Shown here piece by piece: positions 35,396 through 47,639 of a stretch of 64,000 nt of DNA. The notes beneath the pieces were generated by a model. That model was not told where the DNA came from. It made no database searches and saw only the letters and a list, made by a program, of their open reading frames with translations. The stretch is from Diphasiastrum complanatum. Lineage: Eukaryota > Streptophyta > Lycopodiopsida > Lycopodiales > Lycopodiaceae. The DNA is taken from NCBI GenBank assembly GCA_029204225.1, contig CM055099.1, forward strand, positions 57,733,982 through 57,797,981. Reading direction: 5' to 3'. Position 1 is the first letter of the stretch. Each line of letters starts with the position of its first letter. The position numbers were made by a program, and so were the translations under genes.

Positions 35396-36158
35396 TGGTA
35401 TCAGAGCCAAATTAAGCTTTGCATGCTAACATCTCTGATTGTACAAGAAATTGAGAGTTAAATCAAGCAAAAAAGCAGTTTTGCACTTTTTCTCACCTTT
35501 CTCTGAAGTGTATTTCGATCAAATCGGATTGGAACTGAATTTTCAGACCTGAGTTATACGGAATTCTGGAATTTCGCACATGTGAAAATCAGAGATTTTC
35601 AGTCCCTTCTATCTCCTTGTTTGTAGATCCAAAAATAGTGGTGTTATAGCTTAATGGAAAGTATGATCTTTACTTTTCATAGAAATTGAAACCAAATCAA
35701 TCTGATGTGTCTACTAAGAGTTATAAGCTCTTAAAGAGGATAGGGATAGGTCCAAAATCCGAGTGACAACATTTTGATTTAATTCAACCTTGCTTTGTTC
35801 TGAATCCATTGTTTTGAGCATCCTTCACAAGAAACTGAAGATCAAGACTAAGTTTGAAGTAATTGAACACCCTTTGAGCCTTCTGAGTGTCAATAATGTT
35901 TTCTTTTGATGCATTTCACACGTGCCAAAAGTAGGATTCAAACTAGCCAAAGTGTCTCAATCCACTTTGTGTGTCTGATCTAGATAACTTGTTTTGTGGA
36001 ATATTTGAGATCCATCTCAAATACAGTTGCAAGTGTTTCACATAGGAAGGTAGCACATACTTGAAAATACCTATAGTGAAAGAGAGCAGCAACTTTAAGT
36101 CTGATTGGAACAAGCTCAAACATATTGCAGTCCAATAACTAAGAAGTCTTCATCTAAA
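35396..36158 (+). promoter_or_regulatory. Primer site and leader of copia A
   Basis: TGGTATCAGAGCC at 35396-35408 follows the LTR end TTGTCA directly. The 750-bp leader contains palindromic CACATGTG at 35577 and CACACGTG at 35917, at places that correspond to sites in elements K and B. Confidence 0.85.
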
Positions 36159-37133
36159 ATGGCACCTCTGGGAGGATATCTTCTAGAAGCAAATGAAAGA
36201 CTAAATACTTCTAATTACTCAATTTGAAAGTTTAGAATGGAGACTATTTTGATACTCCAGGATGTTATGGACATTGTGCTTGGTGTTGAGGAGGAGCCTC
36301 AAGCACAGGCTGAAATTCCTAAGTATAGGAAGAGAGCTAGAATGGCTCTACATTTCATTAAGATGAATGTATCTAATGAAACTCTAAGAGAGATAGGATC
36401 TTGCATTACATCCAAAGAAGCTTGGAATGCATTTAAGTCCATCTATGAAGCAAAGAATACTTCTAGAATACTCGCTCTTAGGAATCAGATTTTCCAAAGT
36501 TTACAAAGAAGTGAAGAGAGTGCATCAAACTATGTTCTGAGAGTTCAAGATTTACATAGAGAGCTTTCCTGTGTTGGTGTTACTATTAACCAAGATGAGC
36601 TAGTTCAAGTCATTTTAAATGGCTTGAGAGATGACTATGATAATCTTGTTCAGTCTTTTGCCATTAAGGAGGAGTTGCTTAATCTAGAAACTCTCCAAGA
36701 AATTCTTATTTTTGAAGAATCTAGGCAAAGCTATAAACTATCCTGAATGAACAAACTCGAACATGGTGGAAGTGACAAAGCCCTCTTTTTCAAAGACAAG
36801 CATAAAGGAAGGAGTAAGAACCAGTTCTCTCAAGCATCCAACAAAGACAATGCCAAAGATCGAAACAAAAATGGTGAAGAGGATGATTCATCTCATCCTT
36901 CTACTTCAAAGACCAAGAACAAGAAAGTGAAGTGTTTCTTCTATGGCAAGAAGGGGCACTATGCCTCTAATTGCTTTAAGAAGAAAAACCAACTCAAGCA
37001 AGCTAATCTCTCCAAAGAGATTGAAGAAGATTTGGTTGCAAGTGATGGAGAAGGATCACTTATGGTGTCCAGTTTTTCTTCATCACCTTTCAAAAAAGAT
37101 GGAGCTTGGTACATAGATAGTGGAGCTTCTTGA
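36159..37133 (+). pseudogene. Copia A gag and protease start
   Basis: Starts MAPLGGYLLEANERLNTSNY at 36159. A TGA replaces the conserved Trp codon near 36225 (SIWKF in relatives), and another TGA lies at 36744-36746. Between them 169 codons are open, with KMNVSNETLREIGSC and VQVILNGLRDDYDNLVQSFA. The zinc knuckle reads CFFYGKKGHYASNC: the second cysteine is a tyrosine (TGT to TAT), so zinc binding is lost. Protease begins WYIDSGAS and meets a TGA at 37131-37133. Confidence 0.85.
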
Positions 37134-38458
37134 GATACGTGCTGTTCAAACGAGTAATTTGACTCAATTGTACCTTACAAAGGACTTAAGAGATCTATTT
37201 ACACGGTTAATAATCATGAGTGCTCTATAGAAGGTATTGGCAACATTCCATTGAAACTTGCTTCTTCAAAAGTTCTTGCACTTTCTAATGTTCTTTTCAT
37301 TTCAAAACTTACAAAGAACTTGATTAGTGTGGGAAAGTTGCTTGATAATGGTTGTGATGTAAAGTTCAACTCCAATACTTGCTTTATCAAGAAAAATGAT
37401 GAGATCCTAGCTGATGGATCTAGATGTGGTGGAATTTTTAAGCTGAATTCTTATGAGAATGCAAACCTTTGTGAAGTTGCTTTGTTATCTAAGGAGGAGT
37501 TGTGGCATAGAAGGTTGGGGTATCCTAACTTTAAATCTATGTCTTCTATGGTCAATAAAGTGAAGGCAATTGGTCTTCCAAAATCTCTTTCCAAAGATTT
37601 CAAGCCTTGTGAGGCTTGTGCTATTGCAAAATCACACAGAAAGCCATATTAGAGGTCTTTTATAAAGACTACTCATCCTTTGGAGCTTATACACTCGGAT
37701 GTACATTTTTCCTCTTCTAAAAGTATTGGTGGTGCAACATGTTTTGTCACCTTTATTGATGACTTTACTAGATATACTTGGTTGTATCTACTTTCTTCAA
37801 AGGCTATGGTTTTGATCACTTCCTAATCTTCAAAGATTATGTTGAGAAACAAGTTTCTTTCAAAGTTGAAGCTTTAAGATGTGATGGAGGAGGTGAATAC
37901 ATCTCCAACAAGTTTCATGAATACTATGAAGGTGAAGGAATAAAGAGAGAGTTTTCTTGTGCTTATTCTCCATCTCAAAATGGAGTTGCTGAGAGAAAAA
38001 ATAGATCTTTATGTGAATGTGCTAAAGCAATTCAAGTTGAAACTTCTTTGTCTATTGAATATTGGGGTGAAACTATAAATTGTGCAAACTATTTGTGCAA
38101 TAGATTACCTCACAATGCACTTGCTAGAAAATCACCTTTTGAAGTCTTGTTTAAGAAGAAACCTAAGGTAGATCACCTTATAGTTTTTGGTTGTGCTTGC
38201 TTTGTTCATGTTCCCTTGGAAACAAGGAAAAGAGATGATCCTAATTCTATTAAAGGGATCATGGTTGGATATGCATCCAACAAGAAAGCTTACAGAATCT
38301 ATGTTCCCTCTACCTCAACTACAATTAAGAGTAGGGAAGTTATATTCCATGAGGATCAAAAATACATTCTTGAGGAGCCCGAGTTCAAAGATTCTCACAA
38401 AGATACTCCAATCATCACCCTTGAACACTATCATGGAGAGATGGCGCCAAGAATTTAG
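37134..38458 (+). pseudogene. Copia A protease end and integrase
   Basis: The frame 37251-37652 carries LSNVLFISKLTKNLISVGKL and the integrase finger: LWHRRLGYPNF (one His replaced by Tyr) and CEACAIAKSHRKPY. A TAG at 37650-37652 follows. Core text is LIHSDVHFSSS, then a frameshift near 37790, then RCDGGGEYISNKF and NGVAERKNRSLCECAKAI (D, D, E present). The C-terminal part ends at 38458 with a stop. Confidence 0.85.
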
Positions 38459-40146
38459 GAGGAGTCACCTCGAATCTTTTCACCAAGGAGATCTCAAAGA
38501 GAAAGATCCAAGCCTAGGAGTCTTACCTATGAAGATAGAGGCAAGCAAGTGGAAATCAACTCCACTAATTGTGCTAATTTTATTTCTCATGAGGAGACAA
38601 AGGATGTATATGATGCACTCAACTTGAAGGAATGGTACCTTGCCATGAAATAGGAATATAATGCTTTGATGGCCAATAAGACATGGGAGCTTGTGGATCT
38701 TCCATCCAACAAGCACACCATTGGTTGCAAGTGGGTTTTTCGAGTCAAGTATAATCAAGATGGCACAATCAACAAGTACAAGGCTAGACTATGTGCTAAA
38801 GGTTTTGCTCAAGCTTATGGACTTGATTATGAGGAGAGTTTTGCTCCAGTTGCAAAGATGGTATCAATTAGAATCATAATTTCTATTGCTTGTTTTTTCA
38901 TTTGGCAAGTTCTTCAAAGAGATATCTCAAATGCATTTCTAAATGGATATCTAGAAGAAGAGATTTATATGGATCAGCCTATTGGGTTCATCCATGACAA
39001 AGACAAAGTTTGCTTGCTCTTCAAAAGTTTATATGGACTAAAGCAAGCTCCAAGGTCATGGTATTCTCGACTTAACACCTTTCTTGAGTCACTAGGATTT
39101 AATCTTAGTAATTATGATCCTTTCTTATATGTCAAATTTTTTGATAAAGATATTGTCATCCTTCTTATTTATGTTGATGATATCATTCTAACAGGAAGTT
39201 GTATCAAGTTAGTTAAGGAAATCAAGATTGCACTTGGAAAAGAATTAAAGATGCAAGATCTTGGAAAAATTCACTACATTCTAGGTTAGAGATTGACTTT
39301 CTTAAAGATAAAGCTCTTGTATGTCAATCCAAGTATGTTCTTTCAATGTTAAAAAAGTTCAATATGTTAGATTGTAAGAGTATAGAAACTCCTACGGAGC
39401 AAAATGTAAAAGACTCTAACAAAGGTGATGAAAGATCCTTCGTGGACATCACACTTTTTAGGGGTCTTATAGGCTCCTTAATTTGGCTCACAATAACTAG
39501 ACCTGACATAAGCTTTAGTGTTCATAAATTGAGCCAGGCTATGCAAAATCCTACTTTTTATCATTGGAAAATGGCCAAGAGAGTGCTTAGATATATATCT
39601 TTAACTTTTGATTATGGTTTACTGTATAAAAGTGAAGATCTTTCTATTGTTGTTATTATAGCTCGGATTTTGCAAGTGATAGAGCAGATCGAAAATCTAC
39701 AAGTGTTTTATGTCATATATCTTGGAGAAACTTGATATCTTGGCTTTCCAAAAAGCAAGATACTGTATCACTCTCATCATGTGAAGTTGAGTATAAGGAA
39801 CTCACTACAACAACAAAGGAAGTGCTTTGGATCAAGAGGTTACTAGTGGAGCTAAAGATAATCATGGAAGAAGATCTACCTACAATCATGTGCGACAACA
39901 TTTCAGCCTAAGCCCTTGCCAACAACCCAATATTCCATGCAAAGAGCAAGTATATCAAAGTTGCACATCAAAGTTGCACATCACTTCGTGAGAGAGAAGC
40001 TCATTGGAGGTGAAATCTACTTGGAGCACATCGATAGATCATCTTGTATTGCTGATATGCTCACCAAACCTTTGAGCAAAAGTTCCTTCATCAAGCATAG
40101 GGCCAATCTTGGAGTAATACCAAGATCCATGTTCAAGTCAATATAG
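38459..40146 (+). pseudogene. Copia A reverse transcriptase and RNase H
   Basis: The longest open part, 38666-39289, has ANKTWELVDLPSNKHTIGCK, ISNAFLNGYLEEEIYMDQP, SLYGLKQAPRSWYSRLN and an intact YVDD in LLIYVDDIILTGS. A TAG follows LGKIHYILG. RNase H is broken into 39346-39735 and 39916-40146, the latter ending ADMLTKPLSKSSF. A 13-bp tandem duplication at 39954-39979 adds a frameshift between them. Confidence 0.85.
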
Positions 40147-40150
40147 ATTG

Positions 40151-40163
40151 TTTTTAGGAGGAG
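40151..40163 (+). promoter_or_regulatory. Polypurine tract of copia A
   Basis: TTTTTAGGAGGAG immediately before the LTR start TGTTGAAATGG. Confidence 0.8.
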
Positions 40164-40955
40164 TGTTGAAATGGAAAAATAATCCATCTTGACTTTAGGC
40201 TTGCTAGAAATATTGTACCATGCAAGTATGTTGTTCATAAATGCAAAATGCCAAGTTTGGCCTAGATAGAACTCAAGCTACATGGATATTTCATATCTAG
40301 AATGATGAGTACAAATTGCATATAGTTTGTAGACATAGAATTAGCAAAATTATGCTTGTAGAAACTCGTGGGAATTCACATGCATTAATTGTCAGTGATC
40401 CATAGTGACATGCAAGGCCTGCACAAAGTGTAATGGACACATGCATGATGATTTGTACATTTCTATCTAGAACTAGCACACTTGGAAAAAGTTGGTAGAG
40501 TTTCATGCATGAGAAGTGACAAATGTCACATAGACTCTGATTTTCACTTTAGATGTCATTAGATGATGGATGGATGTGGTTCTACCTCGAGCTACCTCAA
40601 ACTCCATAAATATTTGTGGCTCTCCTCATATTTGATGATGAAAAACCAAAGGTTTGTAGCTACCTCATGCCATTTTGGATCCACACAATTTTTTCTTGTT
40701 ATCTCTCTATCTTTCTCTCTCTAACTCGTGTTGAGGCTAATGTTAATACACTGACATCTTGTACTTTTGCTCATTATTGATTTATTGCTATCATATTTTG
40801 ATGCTTAGCATGCTAGATTGTGGTTAAGCCATATCTTCTAAACTAGATCTTGTTAATCAATCTAGAATCAGGTTACTGTGCTATTCACAAAGCTTAATTA
40901 GATCCATCATACTTGTGGACATTTCGCACATGTGTGAATTCTGGAAATTTTGTCA
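40164..40955 (+). repeat. 3' LTR of copia A
   Basis: 792 bp from TGTTGAAATGG to TTTTGTCA. The second half matches the truncated 5' LTR. It contains a CACATGTGTGAATTC site 30 bp before its end. Confidence 0.85.
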
Positions 40956-41990
40956 AATGGATCAATGGTCCAATAGGATTAAGAGGTGGCAAAAGTGCGG
41001 TCCAATCATAGTTAAGCATTGTGGTAGCTCGTGGATCTACTAGTATCATTGTACTTCTCATTTGGATCTAATTGATTAAGAGATTGAGTGGATTTTGAGT
41101 GTAAGTGATTTTCTAGCTTTCTCTCTCTACCTGAGAGCTCATGATGATTTTCTCTCTCCACCTGAGGAGAGCAGCTTGTTTTTACTTAGAATAATTTTTG
41201 GATACTTCCACACATGTGAGTAAGAGTTGGAAGTGATTGAATGCATGTAGTAGTTTGTTTTTGCCATAGAATCAAAGATAGATCTTGAATCTCAATCTAG
41301 TCTTGATCTTGGTGCATCTACACATCTTAGGAGATCACAAGTACATGTTCTGGTCAGTCCACACGTGTGAATTTAATCTGGTATCAAAGCCTACCTAAAG
41401 GTTACCATGCATTTTGATCCATTGAAGTGAAAATTTTTTTCATCAATCTTGAGCTAGAAATTGTCAAGATCCATTTCCTAGCTACCTTGTCTAATTTTGG
41501 ATCAAAAGAGATCAATAGGGCATTGATTGGCTCTGAACTGGTACTGTACGGAATCAGGTGCTCAGACATGTGTAAGGAACATCCAATTTCAGATTGAGAG
41601 TTCCCTCTCATGCTTGATCCATTTATCTTGCTTGATAGCTTGTTTTGAAGCTATTTTTATCTAGTTTTTGATGCATTTAGTTTCATTCCATTTGGTTGAG
41701 CCACTCGAAAGTTATAAGCTTTTGAAGAGGGTTAGGTAGGGCACCTAGACTTGGGTGGACACATTTGGTGTGGTCAAGAGATTTCTTGTTTGATCTCTGT
41801 TCACAGTTGTATGGTTTACCAATCTCATCTATAAGTAATCTAGACATTGTTTTGAGATTATGGCCAATTTGTTTCATGCAATATCATTAAGTTTGAGTCA
41901 AATTTGGTTACTTAGTGTATTTCACACGTGCTAAGAGTAAATGATCCTAACTTTGTATATAGTCCATCATTTGATGTGAAATTGTTAGTA
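40956..41990 (+). mobile_element. Copia K: LTR part, primer site and leader
   Basis: 40956-41378 is the last two thirds of an LTR whose minus copy is at 668-1327. The primer site TGGTATCAAAGCC is at 41379-41391. The leader resembles those of A and B (shared TAGCTAGNTTG, GTACTGTACGGAAT and TTTCACACGTGC words). It is cut at about 41990-42010 by gypsy J. No gag remains. Confidence 0.75.
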
Positions 41991-41999
41991 GATTCCAAA

Positions 42000-43072
42000 G
42001 AATCCCCAGATGAGCCAAGCTGAAGACACATAATACCTCTCACCCATACCGAGGAGGTCTCAGAAGGAGGAGAGCAGAAGAAGCTGAGAGCCGAGCATGA
42101 GGGCTGAGAAATTACTAGCTAGGATGATATCTATGTAAGCCTACATGGTGTATCCCAGAGAAGGAACGACCATGTAAGAGCTAGTCATATTTCCTAGGCT
42201 TTGTAAATAAATGTAGACCCCCCTTAAATTAGTTAGAGTGAGCCACCTTTTGATGGTGACCTTTAGTGGAAGGGAAAATTTCACATGTAATTTCTAATTT
42301 GGTGGAATTGCCACTTGGGCTCCACATGGGCAGCCTTCTTGCTTATTTAAGGGGCCCCCTCTCTTGTGAGGGAGCTTTGAATGTATTGTCAAGTTCTCTT
42401 GAGCAAATAAAGAAGATCCTCCACGAGTTCTTGATAATTGCTAAGCTCCTTCTTCATGGCAATGTTCTTGAGTGAAGTTTCTATGAGCATGCTTGATTTT
42501 CTTGTATTGTGGATTAACTAGTTTCTTGTTTTCTTGTTTCTTGCTTAGTTGTGGATTAGGATTCATTTCTTGTTTGTGGAATAAGGTAGGAATCAGCACT
42601 CAAGTAAACTAAATAGGCTGGAATAGTGGTGTAGATCTTGCATACTTTCTTACATTCCAGTTCTTGATTGTTCTTGAGCAATCTAGGCAGCAAGAAATGA
42701 GTGTTTCTTGATTCTTAGACTGTTAAAATGTTGTTAGGAATCTAGTTACTTGTTTCTTGCTCCTTGTTTCAGTAGTTAATCTTGTTCGCTTTCTGATTGA
42801 GTAGATAGTGGTAGGATTGCTCCCTGTTTCAGAATATCGATCTTCTTGAGCTATGTCTGGTTACATGACTGGTTTACGTATGTAGTTGAGTATCGGATCC
42901 GTGACTCCCACTGACAAGCTGGGAAATACACGTTGCAATTTGAGTAACTCTTCTGTTTTGTAATTGTTCTAATAAGAGGAAGAACCGTAAGAACCGTAAC
43001 TACAGAAGAATGAAGAACAAGTAAAAGAAACAACAAAACCGTGTTCACAGATTTAGAGAATTTGTGAACATT
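42000..43072 (+). repeat. 5' LTR of gypsy J (left edge approximate)
   Basis: A promoter-like TTATTTAAGG box lies at 42340-42349. The LTR ends GTGAACA at 43064-43070 before the primer site. TTTCTTG words are repeated many times between 42480 and 42780. Part of it (42540-42740) resembles 53751-53960, which would be the other LTR. Confidence 0.6.
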
Positions 43073-43084
43073 TGGCGCCATTCC
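43073..43084 (+). promoter_or_regulatory. Primer binding site of gypsy J
   Basis: TGGCGCCATTCC two bases after the LTR end. TGGCGCC starts are common among plant Ty3/gypsy primer sites. Confidence 0.7.
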
Positions 43085-43299
43085 ACAGCTACACAGACAT
43101 TAAACCAAGCCATATATTTCTAATCTGTGCTGCCAAACAATCGCTCTGCGATCTCCCACACGTTCGTTGCAGAGCTCACCACTTTGGTCCTGACCGATGT
43201 GCAGCTCATTTTTTAGCCGGACTTCATGTTCCTTATCAAGCCGAGCTCCATGAGTCATGTCTGGACCGGACCGCTACCTACTAACTCTCGACCGAGCCA

Positions 43300-44105
43300 C
43301 TATTTCAATATACTGACATGTCCTGAGTTTCACCTCAACCGATGCTCATCATTCAAATCTCGACCGGAGCCATAAGTCCAGATTTCCACCAAAGGCCTCT
43401 TTAACATCTCGACCAAAGGTAACCTTCAAATCTCAACTGGAGCCTTCAGTCCTGATCTCAGCCGAAGCGATCCTTCACATCTCAACTGAAGCAACTTCTC
43501 AACACTTGACCGACGAGATCTTATCACATCTCGACCGAAGAGTTTTTGCTCAACTCTCAACCAGAGGGTCTGGGTCCAATCTCGACCGAAGACATCATTC
43601 AAATCTCGACCGGAGCCATAAGTCCAGATTTCGACCGAAGGCCTCTTGAACATCTCGACCGGATCCATAAGTCCAGATTTTGACCGAAGGCCTCTTTAAC
43701 ATCTTGACCGAAGGCAACCTTCAAATCTCAACCGGAGCCTTCAGTCCTGATCTCAGCCGAAGCGATCCTTCACATCTCAATCGGAGCCGAAGGCAACCTT
43801 CAAATCTCAACCGAAGCCTTCAGTCCTGATCTCAGCCGAAGCAATCCTTTACATCTCAACCAGAGCCGAAGTGCTCTACTCAATTTCAACCGAAACCCAA
43901 CACTTAAATCTCACCCAAAGAGATTCTCAATCTCAACCAAAGAAATTTCTCAATTCTCCACAGACGAGATCTTATCACATCTCGACCGAAGAGTTTTTGC
44001 TCAACTCTCGCCTGGAGGGTCTGGGTCCAATCTCGACCGAACGAATTTCTTCCAATCTCAACCAGACCAAATTCATGCTCGACCACCAGTCTTTTACCAA
44101 ACGAC
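43300..44105 (+). repeat. TCTCGACCGAAG minisatellite in the leader of gypsy J
   Basis: About 30 degenerate units of 23-27 bp, each starting TCTCGACCGAAG or TCTCAACCGGAG, followed by 11-15 more variable bases. A higher-order repeat is visible: the series around 43370-43600 recurs with changes at 43607-44040 (for example GACGAGATCTTATCACATC at 43511 and 43964). The open frames on both strands (43426-43668, 43871-44116) come from the repeat. Confidence 0.85.
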
Positions 44106-44113
44106 ATACAAGC

Positions 44114-44850
44114 TAATAAATTTTATAGTTTTTAGGATAATAATGATTGTACTTTACAATCATAGAGATTTATTGGTTGCTTAATCAATGGATCTATCAA
44201 GTTCTACACATTAGATCTTCATCTAGATTCACTACACTTGGATTTAAGCAAGAGCGATGGATCAACACATCATAAATTAGTGAGAGCGGCCTCACACATG
44301 TGGAGTATTGTCCACAGTATGGCCTGCACCTGAAACAACAAGTACAATCATCCTAGATAGCAACCATTCATAGAAATCACAAGACAAATGACTAGAACCT
44401 CACAAAAGTGTAGAATGCAAAAGTCTCATCAATCTTCTTAGCAAAATGATGATCCTTCTAAAATATGGCTAAAATCCAAAAAGCTAGTCTCCTAGAATAT
44501 AGAAATATTCCCTACAAAATAGGATCTAAGGAAAATGGTCAACTCTTATCTTCTAGTACTCTATACACACGTGTGAACATCCACTTGCCATGTGGGAGCA
44601 TTTGCTCATGCACATGCAAGGAAAAGCTAATATCTAGGTGACTAGTCAACTTGACTAAAAAGTAGTCATATCATGTTCACACTAACTAGATTGATACAAA
44701 ATCAATTTAGATATAGACAAGCATGAAAAGTACATCCTTTCACATGTGGGAACAGGCTCCACACGTGTGAAATCAGATCATCACATTATTCTAATGTTTG
44801 ATCAATATTTACACTAACCAATGTCAAGTGAGAAGTGATAAATTTCAACA
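44114..44850 (-). repeat. 3' LTR of copia C
   Basis: 737 bp. It matches 47640-48489 closely but lacks about 115 bp that lie at about 47975-48095 of the other LTR; GATCCTT flanks the gap on both sides, as expected for a deletion between short direct repeats. Confidence 0.85.
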
Positions 44851-44935
44851 CTCCTCCTCACTTCTAACTTGGCAAATCTATTGTACATCTATCTACAATT
44901 CCAAGAGCATATCTTAACTTAAAAAATGTATCTTT

Positions 44936-47168
44936 TGTTGAAATATTGGAAAATCTATCTAATGTTGTAAGTAGGGGTCCTAAAAATGCCAAAGATGAAT
45001 TGAGCTCTTTTGGCTTAGTAAAGACTCATCTTAGAATAAAATATTCAAGGTAGGTAGAAATAGAAACTCGAGCTACCATAGGAATTGCCATTTGTACTTT
45101 GCATGCCACAGTTAATGCATGAAAATACTAGGTGGCGCAATTAGACATATTGAGGTGGTTTGAATAAGTCTAGATAGCTTGAGAGGTGGATTCATAACTC
45201 CAATTCAACTCAAAGTAGGAGGAGAGTCCATGGATCTATATATATGTGATGTACTCTCATTGAGAAGATGATGATTTTTGTGTGTAATGCAAATTTGGAG
45301 ACTAAGCTCTTTGTGCCCTCTCTCTCTACTCAAGTTTGTACATTCATATTCTCTCTCTAGCCGAGTTGAGACATTTATTGTACTTAGTTTCATATTTTGT
45401 TGATAGATCTTGCTTGTAACACAATAATATTTCTTGTATGATCAGCTTTTCTATTGTCAATCAATGCTAGTTTGATCTTTACGGTATTATTGGGCTTAGG
45501 AGATCAAAAGTACATGTGTAGGGCATCCCACACGTGTGAAATTTACATGGTATCAGAGCCTAGATTTACAAGCAAATCTAATCAAAAAGTTTGCAAATTT
45601 GATCAGATTTCAAGCTAGAAATTGTCTAGATTCTACTTCCTAGCTAGTTTGTAGTTTTTTGGTGATTTAGAGCTTCAAACCATTTTGAATGGTTCAGATG
45701 AGGTACTGTACAGAATTTCAGGTGCAGGCACGTGTGAAATCCGCCCATTTTCAGTTTGGTTGCTCTCTCTCACCTTAGATCCAAATTTCATGCAATTTGG
45801 CCCACTAGAAAGCTAGAAATGTGTAAAATCTGATGCAATTTGAATCATGTCAGTGTACATATCATTTACTGCTTGAATGATCACAAAAATCACCCAGAAG
45901 TTGACCAATCTCATCTATATGTGATTTAGGCAAAATTTATAGGTTCTAGGCAAATTGTTTTATACAAATAGGTTATATTTGAGTCAATTTGACATTTTCA
46001 CACGTATGAAATTCAGAGAACCATAACTTTTGCCATACTTCATCTTTTTGGATGATTCAAATCTTGTTTTAGAGAAATTGTCAAACTAGTGAGATCTATC
46101 TCACAGTTTTTGGCTTAGTCTTATATAGGATTTGGTTTTTTACCCTTGATTGGTTCCTATAGTGAGAAGATAAGCAATTTTTTCATCCATCTTTTTTTAT
46201 TTCCAACATTCTTTATGGCTTCAATGGGTGCCTTTCTATTAGAAGCAAGTGAAAGATTGTCAACCTCCAATTACTCAATTTGGAAGGTTAGGATGGAATC
46301 TGTCTTATTCTACAAGATGTGATGGATATTGTACTTGGTATTGAAGAAGAACCACAAATTTCTCAAGAAATTCCAAAGTACAAAAAGAGAGCTAGGATGG
46401 CTCTACATTATATCAAAAATGAATGTCTCAAATGACATCTTAAGAGAAATTGGTGCTTGTACTAATACCAAAGATGCTTGGGATACTCTCAAGTCCATCT
46501 ATGAGGCAAAGAATACTTCTAGACTTCTAACACTAAGAAACCAAATTTTTCAAAGTGTACAGAGAAGTGATGAAAGTGTTTCAGCTTATGTAATGTTAAA
46601 GACCTCCATAGAGAATTGTCATGCATAGGAGACTCCATCAACCAAAATGAACTTGTTCAAGTAATACTTAATGGGCTAAAGGAGGAATATGACAACCTTG
46701 TTCAGAGTTATGCCATTAAGGAGGAGCTACCAAGTTTGGAAGCACTCCAAAGTGTGCTCATCTCTGAATAATCAAGACAAGAGTATAAACTCTTGAAAAT
46801 GGAAAGACTGTCTCTCAACATTGATGGTAAAGCCCTCTTTACCAAAGACAAGCACAAGTCAAGAAGTAAGAATCAACACCAACCCTCTTCAAGCAAGAAC
46901 AATCTTATTTCCAAGGAGAAAGGAGAAGAGGATGAGTCCTCTCAAGCTTTCACATCCAAGAAGAAGAAGAAAAACATCAAGTGTTTCTTTTGTGGCATGA
47001 AGGGGCATTATGCCACCAATTGCTTCAAGAAGAAGAGTGAATTCAAGCAAGCCAACATTTCCAATGAAGAGAAGGAAGATGCTCATGCAAGTGATGGAGA
47101 GGGATCTCTTATGGTCTCAAGTTTTTCTTCATCACCTTTCAAGAAGGATGCTAGCACACAAGCTTGAA
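44936..47168 (+). mobile_element. Copia element B, plus, 3'-truncated inside copia C
   Basis: 5' LTR 44936-45547 (TGTTGAAATATTGG to TTTACA), primer site TGGTATCAGAGCC 45548-45560, a 650-bp leader and gag. At about 47155 the gag is fused to the leader of element C in opposite orientation. Thus B's pol and 3' LTR and most of C's interior were lost in one or more deletions. Confidence 0.8.
46215..47168 (+). pseudogene. Copia B gag
   Basis: Starts MASMGAFLLEASERLSTSNY at 46215. A frameshift near 46300 and another near 46595 break it. Typical text is KMNVSNDILREIGACTNTK. The zinc knuckle CFFCGMKGHYATNC (46979-47020) is intact. It ends in SSFSSSPFKKDA, the point where element A continues with the protease. 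Confidence 0.8.
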
Positions 47169-47639
47169 TGATACACAAAGATCTTGCCAAAAATTCCTAG
47201 CTTTCACTCTCACAAAAAAAATTGCTTTACACTTTTCTTAGAGATTTCACTTCAACTAAGGATCTGAACAAATCAGCCTCTAAGATCTGATCTTAGACTC
47301 TAAAAAGAAATGCTTCAATGATCCAAAACTCTATTTGGTCATAGGCATTAGCTAGATTGAATCTAGATCAATACTATGCTTCAAAAAGCACAAAAAATGA
47401 ACTAATATTGTGATTTTGGGACCAATCAAACACAAAGTAACTTGAAATGAAAGTTCCTGTATGGTTTCACACGTGTGAAAAGTACATACACAGCCTCCAA
47501 GTCATTTTGATCCAAATGATTACAAGCTATCACTCTAGATGAACTCGCCCTCACTAGTATTGGCCAAAAACAAATTTTGCCAATGATCTTTACAAGATTT
47601 GTGATTCAATGATCACTCTCTTACTTAGCTCTGATACCA

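Larger units (their letters stand above)
35022..40955 (+). mobile_element. Copia element A, most complete element of the window
   Basis: Truncated 5' LTR, primer site, leader, gag, protease, integrase, reverse transcriptase, RNase H, polypurine tract (40151-40163) and full 3' LTR are present in this order. All coding parts carry stops or frameshifts. The 3' LTR ends in LTR sequence of family K, so A was inserted into or recombined with K. Confidence 0.9.

Noticed and set aside
43300-44105. CRISPR-like array
   Set aside because: Units are degenerate, of unequal length and without unique spacers of constant size; the setting is a plant gypsy leader.
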